A stretch of DNA of 64,000 bases from ZC4RG20 sp963782445 (GTDB taxonomy: Bacteria; Pseudomonadota; Gammaproteobacteria; Steroidobacterales; Rariloculaceae), in the NCBI GenBank assembly GCA_963782445.1, contig CAWAJM010000002.1, positions 372,001 through 436,000 on the forward strand, read 5' to 3'. Below, in pieces: positions 1 through 8,055 of this stretch. Both the position numbers and the translations under genes were made by a program. A model generated the notes under the pieces. It saw only the letters and a program-made list of their open reading frames with translations. It did no database searches and had not been told where the DNA came from. Every line of letters starts with the position of its first letter. Position 1 is the stretch's first letter.

Positions 1-1
1 C

Positions 2-1546
2 ACCTACGTGTTCTGCGGCGACGGCTGCCTCATGGAGGGCATCTCGCACGAGGCGTGCTCGCTCGCAGGGACGCTCGGCCTCGGCAAGCTCATCGCCTTC
101 TACGATGACAACGGCATCTCGATCGACGGCAAGACGCAGGCCTGGTTCACGGACGACACGCCCGAGCGTTTCCGCGCCTACGGCTGGCACGTCGTGCCCG
201 ACGTCGACGGTCACGACTCCGAAGCCGTCGCGCGCGCCGTCGACGAAGCCCGCGCCGAGACGGGGCGGCCTACGCTGATCTGCTGCAAGACGATCATCGG
301 CTGGGGCGCGCCGACGAAGCAGGGCACGGCCGCGACCCACGGGTCCGCGCTCGGCCCCGACGAGGTCGCCGCCGCCCGCAAGACGCTCGACTGGCCGTAT
401 CCCGCGTTCGAGATTCCGGAAGACATCCGCGCCGCGTGGGACGCGCGCGAGCGCGGCCGCGCGGCCGAGGCCGAGTGGGACGCGCGTTTCGCACGCTACC
501 GCGCCGAATTCCCCGCGCTGGCGGCCGAGTACCTGCGCCGCATGCGCGGTGAGCTGCCGGCCGAGTGGGCCGAGCGCGCCGCGGCCGTCCTGGCCGAGGT
601 CGCCGAGGAGGCGAAGCCGCTCGCGACGCGACTCGCCTCGCTGCGCGCGCTCGAGGGCTATGCGCCGGCGCTGCCGGAGCTGTTCGGCGGCTCGGCGGAT
701 CTCACGGGCTCGAACAACACTTTGCATTCGCACTCCAAGAGCCTCGGCAAGGAGGGCGGGGGCAACTACCTGCATTACGGCGTGCGCGAGTTCGGCATGG
801 CCGCGATCATGAACGGCATGGCCGTGCACGGCGGCTTCATCCCGTACGGCGGCACGTTCCTCGTCTTCTCCGATTACGCCCGCAATGCGCTGCGCATCGC
901 GGCGCTCATGAAAGCGCGCAGCATATTCGTGCTCACGCACGATTCCATCGGCCTCGGCGAGGACGGTCCGACGCATCAGCCCATCGAGCATCTCGCGAGC
1001 CTCAGGGCCATGCCGAACATGCGCGTCTGGCGGCCCTGCGACTCCGTGGAGACGGCCGTGGCCTGGCGCGACGCCATCGAGCGCGAAGACGGCCCGACCT
1101 GCCTCGCGCTGACGCGCCAGCAGCTGCCGTTCGAGGCGCGCACGGCCGACCAGGTCGAGGCCGTCCGGCGCGGCGGGTACGTCCTGCGCAACGGCGCCGA
1201 CGCCCCGAAGGTCGTCCTCATCGCGACGGGCTCGGAGGTTGCGCTCGCGCTCGGGGCCGCCGAGCGACTCGCCGACGAAGGTGTCGCGGTGCGCGTCGTC
1301 TCGATGCCCTGCACGGAGCTGTTCGACGCGCAGCCCGAGAGCTATCGCCGGCACGTGCTGCCCGAGGGCACGGCTCGGATCGCCATCGAGGCCGGCGTCT
1401 CGCAGAGCTGGTGGCGCTACGTCGAAGGTCACGGCGACGTCGTCGGCATCGAGCGCTTCGGCGAGTCGGCCAAGGCCAAGGACCTGTTCGAGCACTTCGG
1501 CTTCACCGTCGAGCACGTCGTCGAGACTGCGCGGCATTACATATAG
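2..1546 (+). CDS. tkt: Transketolase, 5'-truncated by window edge
   Basis: Thiamine-diphosphate enzyme that moves two-carbon units between ketose and aldose phosphates in the pentose phosphate (or Calvin) pathway, in the cytoplasm. The reading frame is open from base 2, so the N-terminal part is missing. What remains holds the ThDP/Mg-binding segment GDGCLMEG at the very start, the pyrimidine-binding domain with DSIGLGEDGPTHQP, and the C-terminal domain ending near HFGFTVEHVV. About 514 residues are present against a usual ~660-670. It is followed 35 bp later by gap, pgk, a glycerate kinase and pyk on the same strand, so it is the head or an upper member of a sugar-phosphate operon. Identification is secure; the upstream start is not visible. 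Confidence 0.97.
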   Translation, partial: TYVFCGDGCLMEGISHEACSLAGTLGLGKLIAFYDDNGISIDGKTQAWFTDDTPERFRAYGWHVVPDVDGHDSEAVARAVDEARAETGRPTLICCKTIIGWGAPTKQGTAATHGSALGPDEVAAARKTLDWPYPAFEIPEDIRAAWDARERGRAAEAEWDARFARYRAEFPALAAEYLRRMRGELPAEWAERAAAVLAEVAEEAKPLATRLASLRALEGYAPALPELFGGSADLTGSNNTLHSHSKSLGKEGGGNYLHYGVREFGMAAIMNGMAVHGGFIPYGGTFLVFSDYARNALRIAALMKARSIFVLTHDSIGLGEDGPTHQPIEHLASLRAMPNMRVWRPCDSVETAVAWRDAIEREDGPTCLALTRQQLPFEARTADQVEAVRRGGYVLRNGADAPKVVLIATGSEVALALGAAERLADEGVAVRVVSMPCTELFDAQPESYRRHVLPEGTARIAIEAGVSQSWWRYVEGHGDVVGIERFGESAKAKDLFEHFGFTVEHVVETARHYI

Positions 1547-1581
1547 TAGACATTCGCTTCAGGATACGAGGAGAGGCGGCA

Positions 1582-2589
1582 ATGCCGGTCAAGGTAGCTA
1601 TCAACGGATATGGTCGGATCGGCCGGAACGTGCTGCGCGCGCTGTACGAGGGTCAGCACCGCGGCAAGATCCAGATCGTCGCCATCAACGATCTCGGCGA
1701 TGCCAAGACCAACGCGCACCTGACTCGGCACGACTCGGCCCACGGGCCGTTCCCGTGCAAGGTCGAAGTGGAAGGCGGCGACCTCGTCGTCGACGGCGAC
1801 CGCATTAAGGTCTGCTCCGAGCGCGACCCTTCGAAGCTCCCGTGGAAGAGCCTCGGCGTCGACGTCGCGCTCGAGTGCACGGGGCTGTTCGCCTCCAAGG
1901 ACAAGGCCTCGGCCCATCTCGAGGCCGGCGCGGGCCGCGTGCTGATCTCCGCGCCGGCGGGCAACGACGTCGCGACCGTCGTCTACGGCGTCAACCACAC
2001 GTCGCTCAAAGCCTCGGACCGCATCGTCTCGAACGCCTCGTGCACGACGAATTGCCTTGCGCCGCTCGCGAAGGTGCTCAACGACGACATCGGCATCAAG
2101 CACGGGCTCATGACGACCGTGCACGCGTACACGAACGACCAGGTGCTGACGGACGTCTATCACAAGGACCTGCGCCGGGCGCGCTCGGCCACGCAGTCCA
2201 TGATCCCGACCAAGACGGGCGCGGCGACGGCCGTCGGCCTCGTGCTGCCGGAGCTCGCGGGCCGGCTCGACGGCTTCGCGATCCGAGTACCGACGATCAA
2301 CGTCTCGATCGTCGATCTGACGTTCACGGCCAGGCGCGCGACGACCCACGAGGAGATCGACGAGCTCATGCGCAAGGCGAGCCAGGGTCCGCTCGAGGGC
2401 GTCCTCGCCTACAACGACGAGCCGCTCGTCTCGATCGACTTCAACCACAATGCGGCCTCGTCCACATACGACGCGGGCCTCACGAAGGTCCAGGGCGGCA
2501 CGCTCGTCAAGGCCTGTGCGTGGTACGACAACGAGTGGGGCTTTTCGAACCGCATGCTCGATACGACGCTCGCGCTCGCGGCGCTTTAG
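1582..2589 (+). CDS. gap: Type I glyceraldehyde-3-phosphate dehydrogenase
   Basis: Oxidises glyceraldehyde-3-phosphate with NAD+ and phosphate to 1,3-bisphosphoglycerate in the cytoplasm. The 335-residue length is normal. The Rossmann motif INGYGRIGRNVLRA is at the N-terminus, and the catalytic cysteine lies in SNASCTTNCLAPL around residue 155. The C-terminal WYDNEWGFSNRM is typical of the family. The ATG follows a GAGGAGAGG ribosome-binding site. It sits between tkt and pgk, the order seen in many gammaproteobacteria. NAD+ rather than NADP+ preference is assumed from the family and was not read from the sequence. Confidence 0.97.
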   Translation: MPVKVAINGYGRIGRNVLRALYEGQHRGKIQIVAINDLGDAKTNAHLTRHDSAHGPFPCKVEVEGGDLVVDGDRIKVCSERDPSKLPWKSLGVDVALECTGLFASKDKASAHLEAGAGRVLISAPAGNDVATVVYGVNHTSLKASDRIVSNASCTTNCLAPLAKVLNDDIGIKHGLMTTVHAYTNDQVLTDVYHKDLRRARSATQSMIPTKTGAATAVGLVLPELAGRLDGFAIRVPTINVSIVDLTFTARRATTHEEIDELMRKASQGPLEGVLAYNDEPLVSIDFNHNAASSTYDAGLTKVQGGTLVKACAWYDNEWGFSNRMLDTTLALAAL

Positions 2590-2601
2590 GAGGTTTGAAG
2601 C

Positions 2602-3780
2602 GTGGCGCTCGCGGTCAAGCGGATGAACGATCTCGAGCTGCGCGGCAAGCGCGTGCTCGTGCGGGAAGACCTCAACGTCCCCGTCAAGGACGGCCGCGTC
2701 ACGAGTGATACGCGTATCCGCGCCGCCGTTCCGACGCTCGAGGCCGCCCTCGATGCGGGGGCGGCCGTCATCGTCATGTCGCATTTGGGCCGGCCCAAGG
2801 AGGGCGTTTTCGACGCGGCCTCTTCGCTCGCGCCGGTGGCGGAGTGCTTGGCCGCGCTGCTCGGGCGCCCCGTGCCGCTCGTCCGCGACTGGATCGACGG
2901 CGTGAACGTCGAGCCGGGCGGCATCGTGCTCTGCGAGAACGTGCGTTTCCTGCCCGGCGAGACGAAGAACGACGAAGCTTTGGCGAAGCGCATGGCGGCA
3001 CTTTGCGACGTGTTCGTCATGGACGCCTTCGGCACGGCTCACCGCGCTCAGGCCAGCACCGCCGGCGTCGCCGAATTCGCCCCCGTCGCCTGCGCCGGGC
3101 CGCTGCTCGTCGCCGAGCTCGAGGCGCTGGCCGCGGCCCTCGAGCACCCCAAGCGCCCCGTGATCGCGATCATCGGCGGTGCCAAGGTCTCGACGAAGAT
3201 CGACGTGCTGAAGGCGCTGGCCGGCCAGGTCGAGGAGCTGATCCTGGGCGGCGGCATCGCGAACACTGTGCTCGCCGCGAGCGGTGTCGAGGTCGGGCGC
3301 TCGCTCGTCGAGGCGGACCGCGTCGACTTCTGCAAGCAGCTGCTCGCGGGCGAGTTCGGCGGCGCGCGGGTGCCGCTGCCCGTCAACGTCGTCGTCGGCA
3401 AGAGCCTCGATGCGAGCGAGACGGGGACGGACAAGAGTGTGCGCGAGGTCGGCGGCGACGACATGATTCTCGACATCGGCCCCGAGACCGGGCGGCTCTA
3501 CGCCGAGCATCTCAAGGCGGCCGGGACGATCGTCTGGAACGGCCCGCTCGGCGTCTTCGAGCATCCGAAATTCGCGGCCGGCACGCGCGCGGTCGCGCAG
3601 GCCGTGGCCGCGAGCGAGGCGTTCTCCATCGCGGGCGGCGGCGACACGCTCGCGGCCATCGAGCAGTTCGGCGTCACCGACGAGATCTCTTACGTTTCGA
3701 CGGGCGGCGGCGCCTTCCTCGAGTTCCTCGAGGGCAAGAAGCTGCCGGCCGTGGCCGTGCTCGAGGAGCGGGCTCGATAG
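2602..3780 (+). CDS. pgk: Phosphoglycerate kinase
   Basis: Transfers phosphate from 1,3-bisphosphoglycerate to ADP, giving 3-phosphoglycerate and ATP, the step after gap. The 392-residue protein is of normal length. It shows REDLNVPVKDG near the N-terminus, SHLGRPK, the substrate-binding CENVRFLPGE and the C-terminal nucleotide loop AGGGDTLAAI. The start is GTG at 2602; a strong AGGAGG (2588-2593) overlapping the gap stop codon fixes it. Its stop is immediately followed by the glycerate kinase frame, which suggests one transcript. Confidence 0.97.
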   Translation: MALAVKRMNDLELRGKRVLVREDLNVPVKDGRVTSDTRIRAAVPTLEAALDAGAAVIVMSHLGRPKEGVFDAASSLAPVAECLAALLGRPVPLVRDWIDGVNVEPGGIVLCENVRFLPGETKNDEALAKRMAALCDVFVMDAFGTAHRAQASTAGVAEFAPVACAGPLLVAELEALAAALEHPKRPVIAIIGGAKVSTKIDVLKALAGQVEELILGGGIANTVLAASGVEVGRSLVEADRVDFCKQLLAGEFGGARVPLPVNVVVGKSLDASETGTDKSVREVGGDDMILDIGPETGRLYAEHLKAAGTIVWNGPLGVFEHPKFAAGTRAVAQAVAASEAFSIAGGGDTLAAIEQFGVTDEISYVSTGGGAFLEFLEGKKLPAVAVLEERAR

Positions 3781-3791
3781 ACCCTTATTCT

Positions 3792-5075
3792 CTGGAACGG
3801 GCTCTGCTGCGCCGCGCCTTCGACGTTGCCGTCGAGGCGGCGGCGCCGGCCGCGTGTCTGACGGCCGCGCTTGCCGAGCTGCCCGGCCGCAAGCCCGCGC
3901 TCGTGCTCGGGGCCGGCAAGGCGGCCGCATCGATGGCCGCCGCGTTCGCCGCGACCTGGGGCGCACCGATTCGGGGCATGGTCGTGACGCGCTACGCGCA
4001 CGGCCTTGCACCGGGCGAGCACGCGGGCGGCATCGAGGTCGTCGAGGCCGGGCATCCGTCGCCGGACTCGGCCAGCCTCGCGGCCGGTGCGCGACTGCTC
4101 GAGCTCGCGCGCGGCATCGGGCCCGCGGAGCAGCTCGTCTGCCTGATCTCGGGCGGCGGCTCTTCGCTGGCCTCGGCCCCGGTTGCGGGGCTCGGCTTCG
4201 AGGCCAAGCGCCGCGCGGCCGATTTTCTGATTCGGGCCGGCGCCGACATCCGCGAGATCAACTGTGTGCGTAAGCACCTGTCCGGGCTCAAGGGCGGCCG
4301 GCTCGCCGTGGCCGCGCATCCGGCGCCTGTGACGACATTCGTGATCTCCGACGTTCCGGGCGACGACCCCGCGGACGTGGCCTCGGGGCCCACGATTCCC
4401 GACCGCACGACGCAGGCCGAAGCGCTGGCGATCCTCGAGCGCTACGCCTATCCTGCGCTCGACGAGCTCATGCCGGTGCTCGGCGACCCGCGGCTCGAGA
4501 CGCCGAAACCCAGCGATCCCGCCTTCGCGGCCGACCGGGTCCGCGTCGTGGCGGCGGCAGGTACGGCGCTCGATGCCGCCGCGGCCTACCTGCGCGAGCG
4601 CGGCTTCGCGGTCCTGCAGCTCGGCGACGACCTCGATGCCGAGGCGCGCGCGCTCGGCCGCGAGCACGCGGAGCGTGCGCGGGCCGAGCGCGCGCGCGGC
4701 CGGAAGGTCGCGCTGCTGTCGGGGGGCGAGACGCGCGTCGTGCTCGGCCAGGGAGCGGGCGGGCGCGGCGGTCGCAACCTCGAATATCTCGCGGCCCTCG
4801 CCTTGGCCCTGGAAGGCTGTCGCGGAATCTTCGCACTAGCGGGCGATACTGACGGCATCGACGGCCGCGGCGGCCACGCGGGCGGCATCGTCGTGCCCGG
4901 TGTCCTCGAGCTCGGCGCCGAGCGCGGAGAATCGCTCGAGGCCGCGTTGGCCGCCCACGACACCTATCGTTTTTTCGACGCGTGTGATCTATTGGTGGAG
5001 ACGGGACCGACAAGGACGAACGTGAACGATTTTCGGCTCATTCTCGTCGAGCCGGAAGGCAGAGAGGCTCGATGA
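3792..5075 (+). CDS. Glycerate kinase, GckA/MOFRL type (start uncertain)
   Basis: DUF4147/MOFRL-family glycerate kinase, which phosphorylates D-glycerate (usually to 2-phosphoglycerate) and so feeds the pyk step. Visible features are VLGAGKAAASMAAAF near the N-terminus, LISGGGSSLAS, NCVRKHLSGLKGG, DVPGDDPADVASGPT and the C-terminal MOFRL-type region LAGDTDGIDGRGGHAGG and GPTRTNVNDF. It is about 427 residues if begun at CTG 3792. No ATG, GTG or TTG lies in frame between the end of pgk and the conserved LVLGAGK motif, so the start is either non-canonical or lies inside pgk. Its stop overlaps the pyk start (ATGA). The function is clear; the N-terminus is not. Confidence 0.85.
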   Translation: MERALLRRAFDVAVEAAAPAACLTAALAELPGRKPALVLGAGKAAASMAAAFAATWGAPIRGMVVTRYAHGLAPGEHAGGIEVVEAGHPSPDSASLAAGARLLELARGIGPAEQLVCLISGGGSSLASAPVAGLGFEAKRRAADFLIRAGADIREINCVRKHLSGLKGGRLAVAAHPAPVTTFVISDVPGDDPADVASGPTIPDRTTQAEALAILERYAYPALDELMPVLGDPRLETPKPSDPAFAADRVRVVAAAGTALDAAAAYLRERGFAVLQLGDDLDAEARALGREHAERARAERARGRKVALLSGGETRVVLGQGAGGRGGRNLEYLAALALALEGCRGIFALAGDTDGIDGRGGHAGGIVVPGVLELGAERGESLEAALAAHDTYRFFDACDLLVETGPTRTNVNDFRLILVEPEGREAR

Positions 5076-6526
5076 TCAGAGACTTAGACACGGAAACGGC
5101 CCGCCGCCGCACGAAGATCGTTGCGACGCTGGGGCCCGCGACGGACGACCCTGCGGTGCTCGAGCGGCTCCTTCGCGCGGGCGCGGACGTGCTCAGAGTC
5201 AACTTCTCGCACGGCACGAGCGAGCAGCAGATCCAGCGCATTCGCCTCGTCCGCGAGGTCTCCGAACGCGCCGGCCGCTGCGTGGCCGTCATGGGTGATT
5301 TGCAGGGCCCGAAAATTCGCATCGAGTCCTTCATGACGGGGAGCGTGAATCTGCACAACGGGCAGCCGTTCACGCTCGACACGGCCATGGACCCGAAGGG
5401 CGGCGACGAGCGCCGCGTCGGTGTTGCGTACCCGAGCCTCGTGCAGGACGTGGACAAGGGCGACATGCTGCTGCTCGACGATGGGCACATCGTGTTCGAG
5501 GTCGAGAGCGTGCAGGGCACGGAGATCCGTTGCACCGTCGTGCAGGGCGGCGAGCTCGCGAACAAGAAGGGGCTCAACAAGCGCGGCGGCGGGCTCTCCG
5601 CCCCCGCGCTGACCGACAAGGACCGCGAGGACATCCTGATCGCGGCGCAGGAAGGGCTCGATTTCGTCTCGGTCTCGTTCGCGCGCAACGCGGGCGATAT
5701 CGAGGAGGCGCGGCAGCTGCTGCGCGCCGCGGGCGGGCACGGCTATATCGTCGCGAAGATCGAGCGCGCCGAGGCCGTGCAGAACATCAAGTCCATCATC
5801 GAGGCCAGCGACGCGATCATGGTGGCGCGCGGGGACCTCGCCGTCGAAGTCGGCTACGCGGCCATGACGGGCCTGCAGAAGGGTTTGATTCGCCTCGCGC
5901 GCGCCCAGAACACGGTCTCGATCACCGCGACGCAGATGCTGGAATCGATGATCAATCAGCATTCGCCTACGCGCGCCGAGGTCTCGGATGTCGCGAATGC
6001 GGTCATGGACGGCACCGACGCCGTCATGCTCTCGGCCGAGACGGCGGTCGGGCGCTACCCGGTCCAGGCCGTGACGGTCATGGCCGAGCTCTGCGTCGGC
6101 GCCGAGAAGCACGAGACGTTCAGGCGCGCGGCCAACTATCGGCTCGAGGACATCTTCGAGTACGTCGACGAGGCCATTGCGATGGCCGTCATGTACGTCG
6201 CGAACCATTTGCGGGTCAAAGCGATCATCGCGTTGACGGAGTCGGGCTCGACGACGCTCTGGATGTCGCGCGTGCGCTCGGACATTCCGATCTACGCGTT
6301 CACGCGTCACGAGGCGACACGGCGCCGTGTCACGCTGTATCGGGGCGTTTACCCGATCTCGTTCGACATCGTGCACGCCGACCAGTCGCACCTCTATCAG
6401 ACAATGTTCGACGCGCTGCGCGGGACGGGCCTGCTCGAGCCCGGCGATCTCGTGCTGTTGACGAAGGGCGAGCAGCAGGGCGTTGCGGGGGCGACCAACA
6501 CGATGCAGATTCTCACGGTGCCGTAG
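5072..6526 (+). CDS. pyk: Pyruvate kinase
   Basis: Transfers phosphate from phosphoenolpyruvate to ADP, the last step of glycolysis. The 484-residue length is normal for a bacterial type II-like enzyme. It has RTKIVATLGPA at the N-terminus, LRVNFSHGT, the B-domain region around residues 80-175, the active-site segment IVAKIERAEAVQNI, MVARGDLAVEVG and the signature ITATQMLESM. The C-terminal allosteric domain is present. The ATG overlaps the stop of the preceding glycerate kinase, so translation is probably coupled. It is the last gene of the tkt-gap-pgk-gck-pyk run. Confidence 0.96.
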   Translation: MIRDLDTETARRRTKIVATLGPATDDPAVLERLLRAGADVLRVNFSHGTSEQQIQRIRLVREVSERAGRCVAVMGDLQGPKIRIESFMTGSVNLHNGQPFTLDTAMDPKGGDERRVGVAYPSLVQDVDKGDMLLLDDGHIVFEVESVQGTEIRCTVVQGGELANKKGLNKRGGGLSAPALTDKDREDILIAAQEGLDFVSVSFARNAGDIEEARQLLRAAGGHGYIVAKIERAEAVQNIKSIIEASDAIMVARGDLAVEVGYAAMTGLQKGLIRLARAQNTVSITATQMLESMINQHSPTRAEVSDVANAVMDGTDAVMLSAETAVGRYPVQAVTVMAELCVGAEKHETFRRAANYRLEDIFEYVDEAIAMAVMYVANHLRVKAIIALTESGSTTLWMSRVRSDIPIYAFTRHEATRRRVTLYRGVYPISFDIVHADQSHLYQTMFDALRGTGLLEPGDLVLLTKGEQQGVAGATNTMQILTVP

Positions 6527-6540
6527 TAAGGTGTGGGGAA

Positions 6541-6666
6541 GGTGTCCCGGACGCGCGCGCAAGAGGCGCGCGACGGGAGCGCCGTGAACCCGTCCTGGGG
6601 CTCACTGGCCGCCCTCCCTGGCGCCCAGCGTCCCATCCGCGCCGCTTACGCGCGTGTCCGGGACGG
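6541..6666. repeat. Imperfect palindromic intergenic element (relative of 22516-22691)
   Basis: The region between pyk and the patatin gene holds an imperfect inverted repeat. GTCCCGGACGCGCG at 6544-6557 pairs with CGCGCGTGTCCGGGAC at 6649-6664, with a two-base bulge. The interior contains GTCCTGGGGCT and CCCTCCCTGGCGCC, closely matching the interior of the larger palindrome at 22516-22691 (ATCCATGGGGGCT and CCATCCCTGGCGC). The two look like members of one dispersed repeat family. In the transcript it could fold just after pyk and act as a terminator or stabilising hairpin (inference). The rest of 6527-6750 shows no gene. Confidence 0.6.
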
Positions 6667-6750
6667 ATCGGTGAAGAATTTGAAGAGCTGGACCTAGACC
6701 GAGGCCGATAGGCAGGCCTTGGCGGAGAGGGCGTAGTTGCCTATGCGGGC

Positions 6751-7959
6751 ATGAACGACGAAACGGCGCATAAGGTGCGCAAGGCGCTGATTCTGCCGGG
6801 CGCCGGCGCACGCGGCGCGTATCAGGTCGGCGTGCTCAAGGCGATTGCGCAGCTGTTGCCGCGCCGAGCCGTCAATCCATTCGCGATCATCTCGGGCACG
6901 AGCGCCGGTGCGATCAACGCGGCCGTGCTCGCGAGCCGGGCCGCGCAGTTCGAGCGCGCGGTCTCGGAGATGGAGCGCGTCTGGGCGAACTTTCACGCCG
7001 AGCAGGTCTACCGCAGCGACGCGTGGACGATGCTGAAGTCGAGTCTGCACTGGCTCTCGGCGCTGACGCTCGGCGGGCTCGGCGTCCGCAATCCGGCTTC
7101 GCTGCTCGACAATGCGCCGCTTCGCGAGCTGCTCGGCCGCCGCATCCCTTTCGGCTCGATCTCGCGGTCCATCGACCGCGGCTACCTCGACGCCCTGGCC
7201 GTGACGGCCTCCGCCTACACCTCCGCGCAGTCCGTGACGTTCTTCCAGGCGCGCGAGCCTATCGAGCCCTGGGTCCGCGTGCGTCGCATCGGTCGGCCGG
7301 CCCGCATCGGCGTCGAGCACCTGCTTGCAAGTGCCGCCGTGCCGTTCGTGTTTCCGCCCGTCAGGCTCGGCGGTGAGTACTACGGCGATGGCTCGATGCG
7401 CCACCGAGCCCCGCTGAGCCCGGCGATCCATCTCGGCGCCGACCGAATCCTCGTCATCGGCGGCCGCGACGAGCAGCCAGACCCGGAGCCCGGCGCCGAC
7501 AACGAACCCGTTTTTCCGAGCTTCGCGCAGCTCGGCGGTTATATGCTCGACACGCTGTTCCTCGACGGCTTATATGCGGATCTCGAGCGCCTCGCGCGCA
7601 TCAACCTGATCCTCGAGCGGACCGGCACGCTGCGTCTGCCGACGCCGAGCCACGACCTGCGCACGATCAAGACGCTCATCGTGCTGCCCAAGACCGATAT
7701 CCGTACCGTCGCGGCGCGGCACGTCATCGAGCTGCCGTGGGCCGTGCGGTTGCTGCTCAGAGGCCTCGGCGCCATGAACCGGGACGGTATGCAGCTCGTG
7801 AGCTACCTGCTGTTCGAGTCGGGCTATACGCAGGAGCTCATCAGGATGGGGTACCGCGATGCCATGGCCATGGAGGATGACCTGCGGGCCTTCCTGTTCG
7901 AGGAGGCCGTCGAGACGCTCGAGGCGCCTGCCTATCTCAAGCAGCAGCTCGAGACCTGA
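6751..7959 (+). CDS. Patatin-like phospholipase family protein
   Basis: Serine lipase/acyl-hydrolase of the patatin fold. It has the oxyanion motif GAGARGAYQVG near residue 15, the nucleophile elbow GTSAG around residue 50 and the catalytic aspartate in YYGDGSM near residue 215, giving a complete Ser-Asp dyad. It has 402 residues, no clear signal peptide and no strong membrane segment, so a cytoplasmic or peripheral membrane role is likely. The central insert with ALTLGGLGVRNPASLLDN and the C-terminal helical part are typical of a bacterial subfamily whose substrate is not established. It is flanked by two repeat elements and is probably monocistronic. Confidence 0.88.
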   Translation: MNDETAHKVRKALILPGAGARGAYQVGVLKAIAQLLPRRAVNPFAIISGTSAGAINAAVLASRAAQFERAVSEMERVWANFHAEQVYRSDAWTMLKSSLHWLSALTLGGLGVRNPASLLDNAPLRELLGRRIPFGSISRSIDRGYLDALAVTASAYTSAQSVTFFQAREPIEPWVRVRRIGRPARIGVEHLLASAAVPFVFPPVRLGGEYYGDGSMRHRAPLSPAIHLGADRILVIGGRDEQPDPEPGADNEPVFPSFAQLGGYMLDTLFLDGLYADLERLARINLILERTGTLRLPTPSHDLRTIKTLIVLPKTDIRTVAARHVIELPWAVRLLLRGLGAMNRDGMQLVSYLLFESGYTQELIRMGYRDAMAMEDDLRAFLFEEAVETLEAPAYLKQQLET

Positions 7960-7969
7960 GGAAGCGCAA

Positions 7970-8055
7970 AAAAAAGGGGTCAGAGCCCTTTTTTCGTCGA
8001 CGCGTCAAAGCCGATAGCAGCGGGGGTCGGAAAAAGGGCTCTGACCCCTTTTTGC
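7970..8055. repeat. REPIN-like inverted repeat, copy 1 (bidirectional terminator position)
   Basis: Two arms, AAAAAGGGGTCAGAGCCC plus a T-tract (7971-7994) and its reverse complement (8031-8053), share a perfect 23-bp core and are separated by about 36 nt. It fills the gap between the convergent patatin and mgtE genes, starting a few bases past both stop codons. The stem can form on either strand and ends in T-runs in both directions, so it could terminate both transcripts (inference). The same core recurs at 44560-44677. Such paired inverted REP sequences are known as REPINs and are mobilised in trans by RAYT transposases; no RAYT gene is in the window. Confidence 0.85.

Noticed and set aside
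1537..4011. Minus-strand open frame of about 824 codons over gap and pgk
   Set aside because: Shadow of gap/pgk codon bias with no motif.
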